A DNA stretch of 64,000 nt from assembly GCA_028281575.1 (NCBI GenBank), contig JANQJP010000086.1, forward strand, positions 1 through 64,000. Direction: 5' to 3'. Shown piece after piece: positions 45,796-55,773 of the stretch (the stretch's first letter is position 1; every line of letters starts with the position of its first letter). The translations under genes were made by a program, and so were the position numbers. The notes beneath the pieces were generated by a model. It saw nothing but the letters and a program-made list of their open reading frames with translations, did not search any database and was not told the DNA's origin. Source of the DNA: Cellvibrionaceae bacterium (GTDB lineage Bacteria; Pseudomonadota; Gammaproteobacteria; Pseudomonadales; Cellvibrionaceae).

Positions 45796-46560
45796 CTATT
45801 TCTTTAGTTGCTTGTATTCAAGATATTCTTTCGAGTACGGGTGTAAATTTTTTAACGCTAACGCGTAGCTGGCTTCTTTGTCTTTGTTACCAAACACTCT
45901 TTCTATTTTTATACCCAACAGTAAGCTCCGCGCATTTTGCCGTGAATTTTTCGCATATTGGTCTAAATAACGTTTGGCCGACGCGTAATCTTTTTCGGAA
46001 AAATAAATATCGGCCAATTCCAGCGCTGCTGCAGCATTCCGGCTATTTAAGTTTAATGCGTGCTCAAAACTGCCTTTTGCACGCACGATATCTCCCGTCT
46101 CGAGCGCGCTGAGACCGAGTACATAAAGCGCCATTCCCCGATTGGGATAACTGATGTCATTGCTTGCTTTCTCAAGGTAGTTAATCGCTTCTGCATAACG
46201 CTTATACTCGTACAAAAAGCGCGCGTAACTCAACTCGATACTCGACCTTGAAAAATCTGCACGTAATTTAAGAGCTTTCAAAAATTTTTCTTCAGCGAGT
46301 TCAGTTTCACCGTTCAACTGGTGCACCAAAGCCAGCCCCTGCATTGCCTCACCAGACTTTATATCGAGCTCCTGCGCTTTAGTAAATGCGCGTAAAGCCC
46401 TATCCCTGTCACCATTCTGTAAATAGCTCATTCCAAGCTTTACATTCGCTTCTAGTGCCTTTCGTTTATCTATTTTTGGCCCCGACGTATCTATAGTAGA
46501 CACGCAAGCCGTTGCCAAAAAAACCGAAAACAATATGCCACTTAAACGCAGGCCTCTCAT
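45796..46560 (-). CDS. pilW: Type IV pilus biogenesis/stability protein PilW (PilF)
   Basis: This outer-membrane lipoprotein (254 aa from ATG 46560) has the lipobox LATAC at Cys19 and then six tetratricopeptide repeats, such as AKGSFEHALNLNSRNAAAALELADIYF. PilW/PilF pilots assembly of the PilQ secretin ring. I use the second in-frame ATG; starting at 46572 would add four residues. No other pil genes are in this window, but this location between rlmN and rodZ is conserved. Confidence 0.93.
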   Translation of the reverse strand: MRGLRLSGILFSVFLATACVSTIDTSGPKIDKRKALEANVKLGMSYLQNGDRDRALRAFTKAQELDIKSGEAMQGLALVHQLNGETELAEEKFLKALKLRADFSRSSIELSYARFLYEYKRYAEAINYLEKASNDISYPNRGMALYVLGLSALETGDIVRAKGSFEHALNLNSRNAAAALELADIYFSEKDYASAKRYLDQYAKNSRQNARSLLLGIKIERVFGNKDKEASYALALKNLHPYSKEYLEYKQLKK

Positions 46561-46589
46561 AATGGTACCCATTCAGATATTTTGGAATT

Positions 46590-47774
46590 TTAATTTATTA
46601 ATCTTACTGGAATTTCATCGCTATTAGATTTTACGAACGCCGCAGCATCAATTTTATAGCGTTCACTGCGGCGAGTTCTATCTTTAACCTGCCCCGCCAA
46701 CTGACCGCATGCAGCATCAATATCCTCACCTCGCGTCGTGCGAATGGTTGCGGTAAATCCACGATCAATTAAAATCTGTTGGAAACGCCGTAAGGCATTA
46801 TTACTGACACGTTTATAATTCGACAAAGAAAACGGATTAAATGGTATCAAATTAATTTTCACGGGCACGTCTTGTAACAGTGCTGCCAACTGCTCAGCAT
46901 GCTCCGGCCTATCGTTTAGCTGGTCGATTAAAGTATATTCAATCGTTATTTTTCGGTGCGCATCGGGCATTGCACTAATATAGTTCTGAGCAGATTCGAG
47001 CAGGCGAGCTATCGGATATTTGCGATTAAGCGGGACCAACTCGTCTCTGATTTCATCGTTTGGTGCGTGCAGGGATATCGCCAGAGATACATCCGTAACT
47101 TCAGACAGTTTATCCAGTGCGGGCACCACGCCGGAGGTACTTAGCGTAACTCTGCGCTTCGAAATGCCATAACAATTGTCGTGCATCATTAAATTCATTG
47201 CATCGACGACATTATCAAAATTAAGCAGTGGCTCACCCATGCCCATCATCACAACATTGGTTATTTTTCGAGGGCCATCTGGTGCGAACTGCCCAAATGA
47301 TTTAGCCGCGAGCCAAACCTGGCCGATGATCTCGTCACTGCGCAGATCGCGGTTAAAGCCCTGTTTACCGGTAGCACAAAAACTACAGTCTAAAGAACAA
47401 CCAACTTGTGATGAAACGCACAGCGTACCCCGATCGCCCTCGGGAATATAAACCGTCTCAATCACGTTGCCGCCGCCCACTTTAATTAAAAACTTACGTG
47501 TTCCGTCGACAGAGTCGAGTTGTTGAACCACCTCTGGGGCCTTTACCTCGGCAACATCACCAAGCTTTTCCCTGAGCGCCTTGGAAATATTCGTCATTTC
47601 AGCAAAATCGGAGACGCCGAGCTGGTGTATCCATTTCATAATTTGGGCGGCGCGAAAACGTTTCTCGCCCAAGGCCGTAAAAAACGCCTCAAGCTTTTCC
47701 TGGCTTAAACCCAAAAGGTTCGTTTTCTGAGCGCCAACCGACGCCGCGCTATCTAATTCAGACACCGTGTACAC
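46590..47774 (-). CDS. rlmN: Dual-specificity RNA methyltransferase RlmN
   Basis: RlmN (394 aa) is a radical-SAM enzyme that makes 2-methyladenosine at A2503 of 23S rRNA and A37 of some tRNAs. The cluster motif [19 protein letters not shown] (CxxxCxxC) is central, with [13 protein letters not shown] (SAM binding) and the two catalytic cysteines expected in CVSSQVGC and [17 protein letters not shown]. The N-terminal HhH-like domain includes [26 protein letters not shown]. It lies between ndk and pilW. Confidence 0.96.
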   Translation of the reverse strand: MYTVSELDSAASVGAQKTNLLGLSQEKLEAFFTALGEKRFRAAQIMKWIHQLGVSDFAEMTNISKALREKLGDVAEVKAPEVVQQLDSVDGTRKFLIKVGGGNVIETVYIPEGDRGTLCVSSQVGCSLDCSFCATGKQGFNRDLRSDEIIGQVWLAAKSFGQFAPDGPRKITNVVMMGMGEPLLNFDNVVDAMNLMMHDNCYGISKRRVTLSTSGVVPALDKLSEVTDVSLAISLHAPNDEIRDELVPLNRKYPIARLLESAQNYISAMPDAHRKITIEYTLIDQLNDRPEHAEQLAALLQDVPVKINLIPFNPFSLSNYKRVSNNALRRFQQILIDRGFTATIRTTRGEDIDAACGQLAGQVKDRTRRSERYKIDAAAFVKSNSDEIPVRLIN

Positions 47775-47788
47775 CTAATCCGCTTTGC

Positions 47789-48211
47789 TCATGCACAAAT
47801 TTCAGAGGCGTCGAAGAAAAACGCGATTTCACGTGCGGCAGATACCGGTGAATCGGAACCATGCACCGCGTTAAAACTTTTTGATTCGGCAAAAACTTTG
47901 CGAATGGTGTCCTCCGCCGCTTCAGCCGGATCAGTAGCTCCCATCAGCTTGCGATTCAACGCAATGGCATCTTCACCCTCGAGCACCTGCACCATGGTGG
48001 GCCCCGAAGTCATAAACGCCACCAGAGAATCGAAAAATGGCTTGCCCTCATGCTCCGCGTAAAAGCCCTTGGCCCGCTCCTCAGACAAATGCACCATTTT
48101 AGCTGCGACTATTTTTAGCCCCGCCGTTTCGAAACGACTATAGATCTTGCCAATCACATTTTTTGCGACTGCATCTGGTTTCACAATAGACAGTGTTTTC
48201 TCAACGGCCAT
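47789..48211 (-). CDS. ndk: Nucleoside diphosphate kinase
   Basis: Ndk (140 aa) moves phosphate among nucleoside triphosphates. The start [27 protein letters not shown] and the active-site region [21 protein letters not shown] with the phosphorylated histidine (NAVHG) are diagnostic. Length is typical. It is the first gene of the leftward cluster and diverges from the oxidoreductase gene at 48360. Confidence 0.97.
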   Translation of the reverse strand: MAVEKTLSIVKPDAVAKNVIGKIYSRFETAGLKIVAAKMVHLSEERAKGFYAEHEGKPFFDSLVAFMTSGPTMVQVLEGEDAIALNRKLMGATDPAEAAEDTIRKVFAESKSFNAVHGSDSPVSAAREIAFFFDASEICA

Positions 48212-48359
48212 TCCGTATTCCCCGTATATAAAAAGTACAAAAATTTAAATCAAGTTTGCCCTCGGCGCTGCCAAATAACACAGCCGAGAGTGCTAAAGCC
48301 AAAACTTTGAGATTATACTCTCCAACAGCCCAAATTTATATCGCTGCAAGGGTCCCACC

Positions 48360-48824
48360 ATGCTCATCATCGCCCACAGCCCGAGTCAAAATACGAAAGC
48401 GCTCGAATCACAGCTCATCGAGGGAGCAAAGAGCGAAGTTGAAGGCGGCGAACTGCTGTGTAAATCCCCCTTCGACTGCCATCCACCCGATCTTGTCGCC
48501 TGCCGGGGCGTGCTGCTATTCACAACAGAAAACTTCGGCTACATGTCAGGCGCGATGAAAGACTTTTTTGATCGCAACTTTTACCCCTTAGAACACAAAA
48601 CTGAAGGCCTACCCTGGGCACTGTGTGTCCGAGCAGGCAAGGACGGCACTGGCACGGTGAGAAGTATCAGCGCGATTGCCGGTGCGCTGGGATGGAAACA
48701 AGTCGCAGAACCGCTTGTTCTGCAGGGTGACTTCAATGCAGGACCAGGCGAGCAAGGATTTCCCACTCAAGCATTTACATTCGCAGCAACATTCGCCGCG
48801 GGGCTTGCGATGAATATCTTTTAG
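48360..48824 (+). CDS. Flavodoxin-like NAD(P)H-dependent oxidoreductase
   Basis: The 154-aa protein has a flavodoxin-fold start MLIIAHSPSQNTKAL (phosphate loop HSPSQNT), then GVLLFTTENFGYMSGAMKDFFDRNFYPLE, the FMN-contacting block of NADPH-dependent FMN reductases, and a helical C-terminus. Related small proteins reduce quinones or release flavin; the substrate here is unknown. It diverges from ndk, with 148 bp for both promoters, and is followed by the glutathione peroxidase gene. Confidence 0.85.
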   Translation: MLIIAHSPSQNTKALESQLIEGAKSEVEGGELLCKSPFDCHPPDLVACRGVLLFTTENFGYMSGAMKDFFDRNFYPLEHKTEGLPWALCVRAGKDGTGTVRSISAIAGALGWKQVAEPLVLQGDFNAGPGEQGFPTQAFTFAATFAAGLAMNIF

Positions 48825-48891
48825 CACCTTCATCGCGCTCGATGACCAATACGTATTTAAGGTATATTTTTAGACTTACCCAGGAACCCAT

Positions 48892-49476
48892 ATGATTATC
48901 CGCATTTTGCTTATAAAAGCATTCGCTCTTGTTCTAATAACCCAAACGACGGTGGCCGAAATGGCAAACAACTCTCCAGAACAATCGGACGCAGATCAGC
49001 CGCATTGCCCTGCTTTTCTCGATCACAGCTACAGAATATTGCACAGCAATGAAGACATACACCTGTGCTCGCTCTACAAAAGCAAACCCGTATTAATCGT
49101 AAATACAGCCAGCCACTGCGGCTACACGCATCAATTCGGCGGGCTGGAAGCACTGTACCAGGCCTATAAAGACAAGGGTCTTGTCATTATAGGTTTCGCG
49201 TCAAACGACTTCATGCAGGAAGCAAAAGACGAAGCTAAAGCCGCAGATATTTGCTTTCGCAATTTTGGCGTGACATTCACAATGCTTGCACCTTCAAAGG
49301 TACGCGGCAAAAACGCCAACCCGACCTTTCAATACCTGGCTGAAAAAACAAAAAAACCGAGCTGGAATTTTAATAAATACCTCGTCAGCGCAGATGGCGA
49401 CAAAGTTGAACATTTTGGCGCCAGAGCCAAACCCCTTGGCGCAAAGCTGGAAGGCGCTATACAGGCCGCACTCTAG
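48892..49476 (+). CDS. Secreted glutathione peroxidase family protein
   Basis: The 194-aa thioredoxin-fold peroxidase has a signal peptide (about 1-23). The peroxidatic cysteine is in LIVNTASHCGYTHQFGGLEALYQAY, and the WNFNKYLV block supplies the tryptophan and asparagine. The usual GFPCNQF motif reads GFASNDF, so the catalytic glutamine appears replaced by Asp. It is probably periplasmic and may use thioredoxin-like reductants rather than glutathione. Repeat copy E follows. Confidence 0.88.
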   Translation: MIIRILLIKAFALVLITQTTVAEMANNSPEQSDADQPHCPAFLDHSYRILHSNEDIHLCSLYKSKPVLIVNTASHCGYTHQFGGLEALYQAYKDKGLVIIGFASNDFMQEAKDEAKAADICFRNFGVTFTMLAPSKVRGKNANPTFQYLAEKTKKPSWNFNKYLVSADGDKVEHFGARAKPLGAKLEGAIQAAL

Positions 49477-49568
49477 CGACACAACGGGCCGGCCCCAATC
49501 TGCTAAGCTCATAATGAGTCCAATGCCAATTTTCATAATTGACGGTGCTTGATTGCAGTAAGTGAGCC

Positions 49569-49841
49569 CGGCCTGTACCAAAACGTTTTTAAACCGTCGC
49601 TTCAGGCTCCGCCACGGATGGCGGATGTTAGAGCAACGCAGGAGCAGTTATCGACGACTGCATGGATGCAGGAGGTAGAATAACGCAGGAGCAGTTATCG
49701 AGAGGAAGCGGCGGAGCCACAGGGGTGGAGCGGATTAAAGTGAAGCATTGCTTCGCTCCGCGTAACGATCCTTATCTATGATTTTGGGCCGGTCCTGCTT
49801 GCAGGTGTTCATGCGTTTTAAAAACGTTTTGGCACAGGCCG
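49569..49841 (+). repeat. Structured intergenic repeat, copy E (longest)
   Basis: The arms 49569-49593 and 49817-49841 pair over 25 bp with one mismatch. The core contains two copies of the 40-bp module (49615-49654 and 49662-49701, 7 bp apart), the inner hairpin 49740-49756 (GTGAAGC/GCTTCGC, one G-U) and the second hairpin 49794-49805. From 49655 onward it is almost identical to copy A at the window start. It lies between the glutathione peroxidase and CBS genes. A frame across the minus strand is not a gene. Confidence 0.9.
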
Positions 49842-49955
49842 AGCGGATCGAAACTACTGCAACTACTAGTCTGCACCTTCTGTCTACGATGACCCATGCA
49901 CGGAAAGCGGACTTTAAATTGGCTGCGAATACGACCTTTTGACCAGAGCAAGCAA

Positions 49956-50357
49956 ATGTCGATACAAAAAATGATGACGACCAAACTCATCTCTGTTGCA
50001 CCAACAGATACCGTGGGTCGTATGAACGAAATACTTAGCAAGCTCCCGATCCACCACCTACTCGTCGTCGAAGAAGGTGAACTCGTCGGCGTCGTCTCCG
50101 ATCGCGATGTGCTGCGCTGTATGAGCCCATTTGTAAATACCCACGTCGAAGACGAAAAAGACCGCTTTACAACACAGCGCATGGCCAAACAGATCATGAC
50201 CAGAGACCCGGTCACAATCAACGTCAGCGAAGGTATCTTAAGCGCCGCCCGCTCAATGCTCGATAACAAAGTATCTCTACTGCCCGTGGTAAATGATCAG
50301 GGCACACTCATCGGTGTTTTGAGCTGGAAAGACGTGCTTCGCTTTCTTATCGAGTAA
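49956..50357 (+). CDS. CBS domain-containing protein
   Basis: The protein (133 aa from ATG 49956) is a pair of CBS domains, a regulatory module that binds adenine nucleotides. Domain 1 contains IHHLLVVEEGELVGVVSDRDVLRCM and domain 2 contains VSLLPVVNDQGTLIGVLSWKDVLRFL; each is preceded by MMTTKLISVAPTDTV or IMTRDPVTINVSEG. An in-frame ATG at 49896 would add 20 residues that do not fit the domain. The partner is unknown. Confidence 0.9.
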   Translation: MSIQKMMTTKLISVAPTDTVGRMNEILSKLPIHHLLVVEEGELVGVVSDRDVLRCMSPFVNTHVEDEKDRFTTQRMAKQIMTRDPVTINVSEGILSAARSMLDNKVSLLPVVNDQGTLIGVLSWKDVLRFLIE

Positions 50358-50390
50358 ATTGGCAAACTTGCTGCGCAACCCGCATAGCCA

Positions 50391-50436
50391 CATGGATGTG
50401 GTGTAGTAGAACCATGCAGGAGCAGTTGTCGAGAGC
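50391..50436 (+). repeat. Fragment of the structured repeat (copy F)
   Basis: These 46 bp match one 40-bp module of the repeat family with several changes (CATGGATG... then GCAGGAGCAGTTGTCGAGAG). No arms or core hairpins are attached. A second short match, TGTAGAATAACG, is found at 50476-50487. Both look like relics of a former copy in the intergenic region before mnmA. Confidence 0.6.
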
Positions 50437-50500
50437 CGGCCCCATTTATCACCTTCTGCGTTGTCGATCGTTCATGTAGAATAACGACACTTCACTCACG

Positions 50501-50545
50501 ACGCCTTGCTGGTAATAAAACGGCCTCCAGCAGGCGTTATTTAAT
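50501..50545 (+). terminator. Possible terminator after the CBS gene
   Basis: ACGCCTTGCTGG (50501-50512) can pair with CCAGCAGGCGT (50527-50537), leaving one bulged T and a 14-nt loop, followed by TATTTAATT. The stem is good but the T-tract is weak, so termination is only possible. Confidence 0.35.
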
Positions 50546-50579
50546 TAGTGTTAACAGGCCCTAGCTAGTCTCCCCCTTT

Positions 50580-51689
50580 GTGAACAACGTTAATCCCAAC
50601 AAAGACCTAAAAGTCATTGTCGGCATGTCCGGCGGCGTCGATTCATCCGTAACAGCCCTCTTATTAAAACAACAAGGCTATGCGATCGAAGGCCTGTTTA
50701 TGAAAAACTGGGATGACGACGATGGTACCGAATACTGCACTGCAGCGACCGACCTGATGGACGCCGCGGCAGTTTGCCAAAAGCTCGATATCCACCTACA
50801 TACCGTCAACTTCGCAAAGCAATATTGGGACAATGTATTCGAACACTTTCTACACGAATACAGCGCCGGCCGCACGCCCAATCCCGACATTCTGTGTAAC
50901 CGTGAAATCAAATTTAAAGTTTTTCTCGAATATGCTGAAAAGCTCGGTGCAGACCTGATCGCTACAGGCCACTACGCGCGTCTGGCGAAAGATACACCGA
51001 GTACCCGCCTCCTAAAGGGCCTTGACCCCAATAAGGACCAAAGCTACTTTTTGCACGCCGTTCATCGACAAGCGCTGGATCTTTCAATGTTTCCCATTGG
51101 CGAACTGCAAAAAACAGAGGTGCGGAAACTCGCCGAGCAACATGCACTTGTCACCCATAACAAGAAAGACAGCACGGGTATCTGTTTTATCGGAGAGCGC
51201 CGCTTTAAAGACTTTTTGGAAAACTACCTGCCCGCTCAACCAGGCGATATTGTCGATGAAAATGGCAGGGTCATTGGTCACCACATGGGCCTTATGTATC
51301 ACACCATCGGTCAGCGCCAGGGTCTCGGCATAGGCGGCATCAAAAATGCGCCGGAAGAACCCTGGTATGTCGCACGAAAAAACCTCACCAGTAACGAACT
51401 CGTTGTCGTACAGGGAAGCGCCCACCCCTTACTTTATACCGACACCCTGGCTGCCAGCGCAGTGCACTGGATAAACAAACCAGACAATCTTGATGGCCTT
51501 AAATGCATGGCAAAATCCCGCTACCGACAAAGTGATCAGACATGCCTCTTGGAAACGGCCGATGCAGACACCATAGTAGTTCATTTTGAAGAGCCCCAAC
51601 GCGCGATAACCACCGGCCAGTCGGTGGTGTTTTATCTTGAGGACGAGTGCCTCGGTGGCGGCGTTATCGAATCGACGTATAACAGGTAA
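50580..51689 (+). CDS. mnmA: tRNA-specific 2-thiouridylase MnmA
   Basis: MnmA (369 aa, GTG start at 50580) adds sulfur to U34 of tRNA-Lys, -Glu and -Gln. Visible are the PP-loop [30 protein letters not shown] with the first catalytic cysteine, [17 protein letters not shown], and [16 protein letters not shown] with the second cysteine. The enzyme cooperates with MnmC (18613) for the full mnm5s2U. It begins the mnmA-hflD-purB group. Confidence 0.97.
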   Translation: MNNVNPNKDLKVIVGMSGGVDSSVTALLLKQQGYAIEGLFMKNWDDDDGTEYCTAATDLMDAAAVCQKLDIHLHTVNFAKQYWDNVFEHFLHEYSAGRTPNPDILCNREIKFKVFLEYAEKLGADLIATGHYARLAKDTPSTRLLKGLDPNKDQSYFLHAVHRQALDLSMFPIGELQKTEVRKLAEQHALVTHNKKDSTGICFIGERRFKDFLENYLPAQPGDIVDENGRVIGHHMGLMYHTIGQRQGLGIGGIKNAPEEPWYVARKNLTSNELVVVQGSAHPLLYTDTLAASAVHWINKPDNLDGLKCMAKSRYRQSDQTCLLETADADTIVVHFEEPQRAITTGQSVVFYLEDECLGGGVIESTYNR

Positions 51690-51693
51690 TAGT

Positions 51694-52344
51694 TTGAAAG
51701 CTTCTTGGCGCGACATTGCTATTTCACTCGCTGGCACATTGCAAGCTGTATCCCTGGTTGAGCAGCTGGCAAAAACGGGATATTTAAATACCGCGGAAAT
51801 GGAAACCGCGGTAAAGAGCCTATTTGTTACTTCACCTCAAACCAGTTTGTCTCCCTATGGCAATATTTCGAATTTGCTGAGCGGCCTCGAAAGCCTTGAA
51901 GAGATGCTCATCGAATACAAACACACACCGGCCACCGATAAGTTTCGCTATGCCCTTGGCGTTATGCATATTCAAAAACGCCTGTCGACAAAACGCGATA
52001 TCCTCGGTGTGATCGCAAACCGTTTGAACCACGCTGCCAAGCAAGCTGAACATTTCGGCTATTTACACGACAACCTGATCAGCAATATTGCCGATATTTA
52101 TTCAGACACGATCAGTAAATTCCAGTATCGCATTCAGGTCACAGGCAATTACCATTACCTGCAGCAGGACCGTGTCGCCAACCAGGTACGCACGCTATTG
52201 CTAGCCGCGATTCGCTCGTCTATGTTGTGGCGACAGCTCGGCGGCAGCCGCTGGCAATTTGTTTTTTATCGTTCGCACATCATTGATAACTGCCGCGCGC
52301 TAATTAAAGAAGCGAAAGAACAAGACATATCCGGCGCCGCCTGA
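51694..52344 (+). CDS. hflD: High frequency lysogenization protein HflD
   Basis: HflD (216 aa from TTG 51694) is a peripheral membrane protein that binds lambda CII in E. coli; its ordinary role is unknown. The sequence ASWRDIAISLAGTLQAVSLVEQLAKTGYL and LLLAAIRSSMLWRQLGGSRWQFVFYR is typical. The start is inferred from homologue length (213 in E. coli); an in-frame ATG at 51637 would overlap mnmA. Order mnmA-hflD-purB is the same as in E. coli. Confidence 0.92.
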   Translation: MKASWRDIAISLAGTLQAVSLVEQLAKTGYLNTAEMETAVKSLFVTSPQTSLSPYGNISNLLSGLESLEEMLIEYKHTPATDKFRYALGVMHIQKRLSTKRDILGVIANRLNHAAKQAEHFGYLHDNLISNIADIYSDTISKFQYRIQVTGNYHYLQQDRVANQVRTLLLAAIRSSMLWRQLGGSRWQFVFYRSHIIDNCRALIKEAKEQDISGAA

Positions 52345-52385
52345 GTTCAAAGCCGACGGCTGAATTTAGTCCCCGACTGGGCTAG

Positions 52386-53810
<1,425 letters not shown>

Positions 53811-53831
53811 TGGCGATAGCGAGTCATTTTC

Positions 53832-54608
53832 GTGAACGATATTAATTTTGACCCGCTCATTGAGCGTTTTAAAAACAATATTTACGGAAACTGCAAAGGC
53901 CATATTCGCGAACACATTATTAAACAACAACTGCTTAAGCATCTGGGTATTCTAAAAGATGCGCCACTTGACTGCGCCGATGTCGGTGGCGGCTTGGGTC
54001 AAATGACGCAGTGGTTGGCGGAAATGGGACATCGCGTCGACTACTGTGACTTATCCCGCAGAATGTACGATAGCGCATGGCGTACGCTATCGGAAAACGT
54101 AAAAACACGTTGTCATTTTTTGCTCGGCCCCTACCAAGAAAAGCTAAATAAAGAATATGATCTTGTTCATTGCCAGGCGGTGCTGGAGTGGCTGGCTGAG
54201 CCCGCAGAAGGTATCGCTAAACTCACCAAACTAGTAAAACCCCAAGGTTATTTGGTTGCGATTTTTTATAACAAAGCAGCCATAATGATGCGCAACTTAA
54301 TTCGCGGTAATATCAACGCCGCATTTAGCGATATCCAGGGCGACGGCATAGGTCTCACACCTATTCACCCATTAGATATCGAAACTGTTTTTAGGCAAAT
54401 TGAAGATCAGCAATTTGTTATCGAACATTGGTTTGGCATTCGCACATTTACCGATTTTCAAGTAAAAGATATTCGCACCCGATTGAGGACGGAGACGTTG
54501 CTGGAAGCCGAAAGCAAACTTTGCGAACAAGATCCGTATCGCGCTTTTGGTCGTTATATCGGACTGATAGCTAAAAAGAAAAGCAGCACGGAGGCGCTTA
54601 ATGACTAG
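53832..54608 (+). CDS. cmoM: tRNA 5-carboxymethoxyuridine methyltransferase CmoM
   Basis: The 258-aa SAM-dependent enzyme methylates cmo5U34 to mcmo5U34 in some tRNAs. It aligns well with E. coli CmoM (261 aa): NFDPLIERFKNNIYGNCKGHIR, the SAM loop CADVGGGLGQMTQWLAEMGH, CDLSRRMYDSA, HCQAVLEWLAEP, and the end YRAFGRYIGLIAKKK. It starts with GTG 53832. TrhP at the window start acts earlier in the same pathway. The stop overlaps the roxA start by 8 bp. Confidence 0.93.
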   Translation: MNDINFDPLIERFKNNIYGNCKGHIREHIIKQQLLKHLGILKDAPLDCADVGGGLGQMTQWLAEMGHRVDYCDLSRRMYDSAWRTLSENVKTRCHFLLGPYQEKLNKEYDLVHCQAVLEWLAEPAEGIAKLTKLVKPQGYLVAIFYNKAAIMMRNLIRGNINAAFSDIQGDGIGLTPIHPLDIETVFRQIEDQQFVIEHWFGIRTFTDFQVKDIRTRLRTETLLEAESKLCEQDPYRAFGRYIGLIAKKKSSTEALND

Positions 54609-55773
54609 CACTTCAATAACTTCTCACACTCTTAATGCGCTGGGTGATATTTCGCTAACCGATTTTTTTTCCTTTTACTGGCAAAAGAAACCCTTATTTA
54701 TCGCCAATGCATTTGAGAATTTCGAAACCCTTATCAGCGCTGAGGAACTCGCAGGTTTCAGTCTTGATCACGATGTCAATTCGCGTCTGATAATTGAAAA
54801 CCCTCAAACAGCGTCATGGCAGGTAAAACACGGTCCGCTAAGCAAAGAGGATTTCGACGCGCTTCCGGAAAGCCATTGGTCCTTGCTCGTGCAAAATGTA
54901 GATACGCTCGACCCACGCGTAAATACCCTGCTGCAGCAATTTCGTTTTCTGCCGAATTGGCAGCTCGACGATATTATGATCAGTTATTCACCGACCGGCG
55001 GCAGTGTTGGCCCACACTTCGATTACTACGATGTATTTTTACTGCAAGCTGAAGGTGAACGGCTTTGGAAAATTGGTCAGCACTGCGACAGCCATAGTGC
55101 GCTCGTTCCAGATCAACCGATGAAGATTCTAGAAAATTTCCAGTGTGAAGCGGAGTGGGTAAGCAAGCCGGGCGACTTAATTTATATTCCAGCAAATATC
55201 GCTCACTGGGGCGTATCACTCAAGGCTTCACAGACGTACTCAATAGGTTTTCGGGCGCCGAGTCACGCAGAGCTTATGCTCGATCTCAGCCAAACACTTG
55301 CATCAACGATGAATGAAGATGAGCGCTGCAAAAGCGATGCTTCGACACGTGATATCGGCGATGATATGGGCAGAATCGATACGTCTGTCATTGCGTCAAT
55401 ACAATCATCATTGCTGGAAAAAATGCATCAGCCTTTGGCCCTTGCGCAGTCATTGGGTGAATTTTCCACACGACTCACGCACGATATTGACTTGGCGTCT
55501 CTGCCCCTTGAATACGCGACACGCGAAGACGCAGAAGCTCATAACTCTTTGCAGTTATCAAATTACTGTCGCTGCGCCTATGCACAGATAAATAACAAAA
55601 CGCTGTTATTTCTCAATGGCGCAACCTACGAGTCAAGTGCTGGTTTCGCCGCTACACTGAGCAATACACGCATTTTCTGCGTAAGAGATTTGCCGAATAG
55701 TGATAAGCAATTGGCGCTCGAACTTATCGACGCAGGCGTGTTTATAATTAAGGATAACTCCAACCACGAATGA
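54601..55773 (+). CDS. roxA: Ribosomal protein uL16 3-hydroxylase RoxA (YcfD)
   Basis: The 390-aa cupin (JmjC-like) oxygenase hydroxylates an arginine of ribosomal protein uL16 using Fe(II) and 2-oxoglutarate. The metal site HxD is in GGSVGPHFDYYDVFLLQAEG, with the distal histidine in PANIAHWGVSLKASQTYSIGFRAPSH. The C-terminal winged-helix-like region follows. It starts within the cmoM 3' end and overlaps the GNAT gene by 4 bp, so cmoM-roxA-GNAT is one operon. Confidence 0.93.
   Translation: MTSTSITSHTLNALGDISLTDFFSFYWQKKPLFIANAFENFETLISAEELAGFSLDHDVNSRLIIENPQTASWQVKHGPLSKEDFDALPESHWSLLVQNVDTLDPRVNTLLQQFRFLPNWQLDDIMISYSPTGGSVGPHFDYYDVFLLQAEGERLWKIGQHCDSHSALVPDQPMKILENFQCEAEWVSKPGDLIYIPANIAHWGVSLKASQTYSIGFRAPSHAELMLDLSQTLASTMNEDERCKSDASTRDIGDDMGRIDTSVIASIQSSLLEKMHQPLALAQSLGEFSTRLTHDIDLASLPLEYATREDAEAHNSLQLSNYCRCAYAQINNKTLLFLNGATYESSAGFAATLSNTRIFCVRDLPNSDKQLALELIDAGVFIIKDNSNHE

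Noticed and set aside
49772-50269. 165-codon minus-strand frame over repeat copy E and the CBS gene
   Set aside because: It is antisense to a clear CBS-pair gene and to the repeat core, and it has no features of its own.
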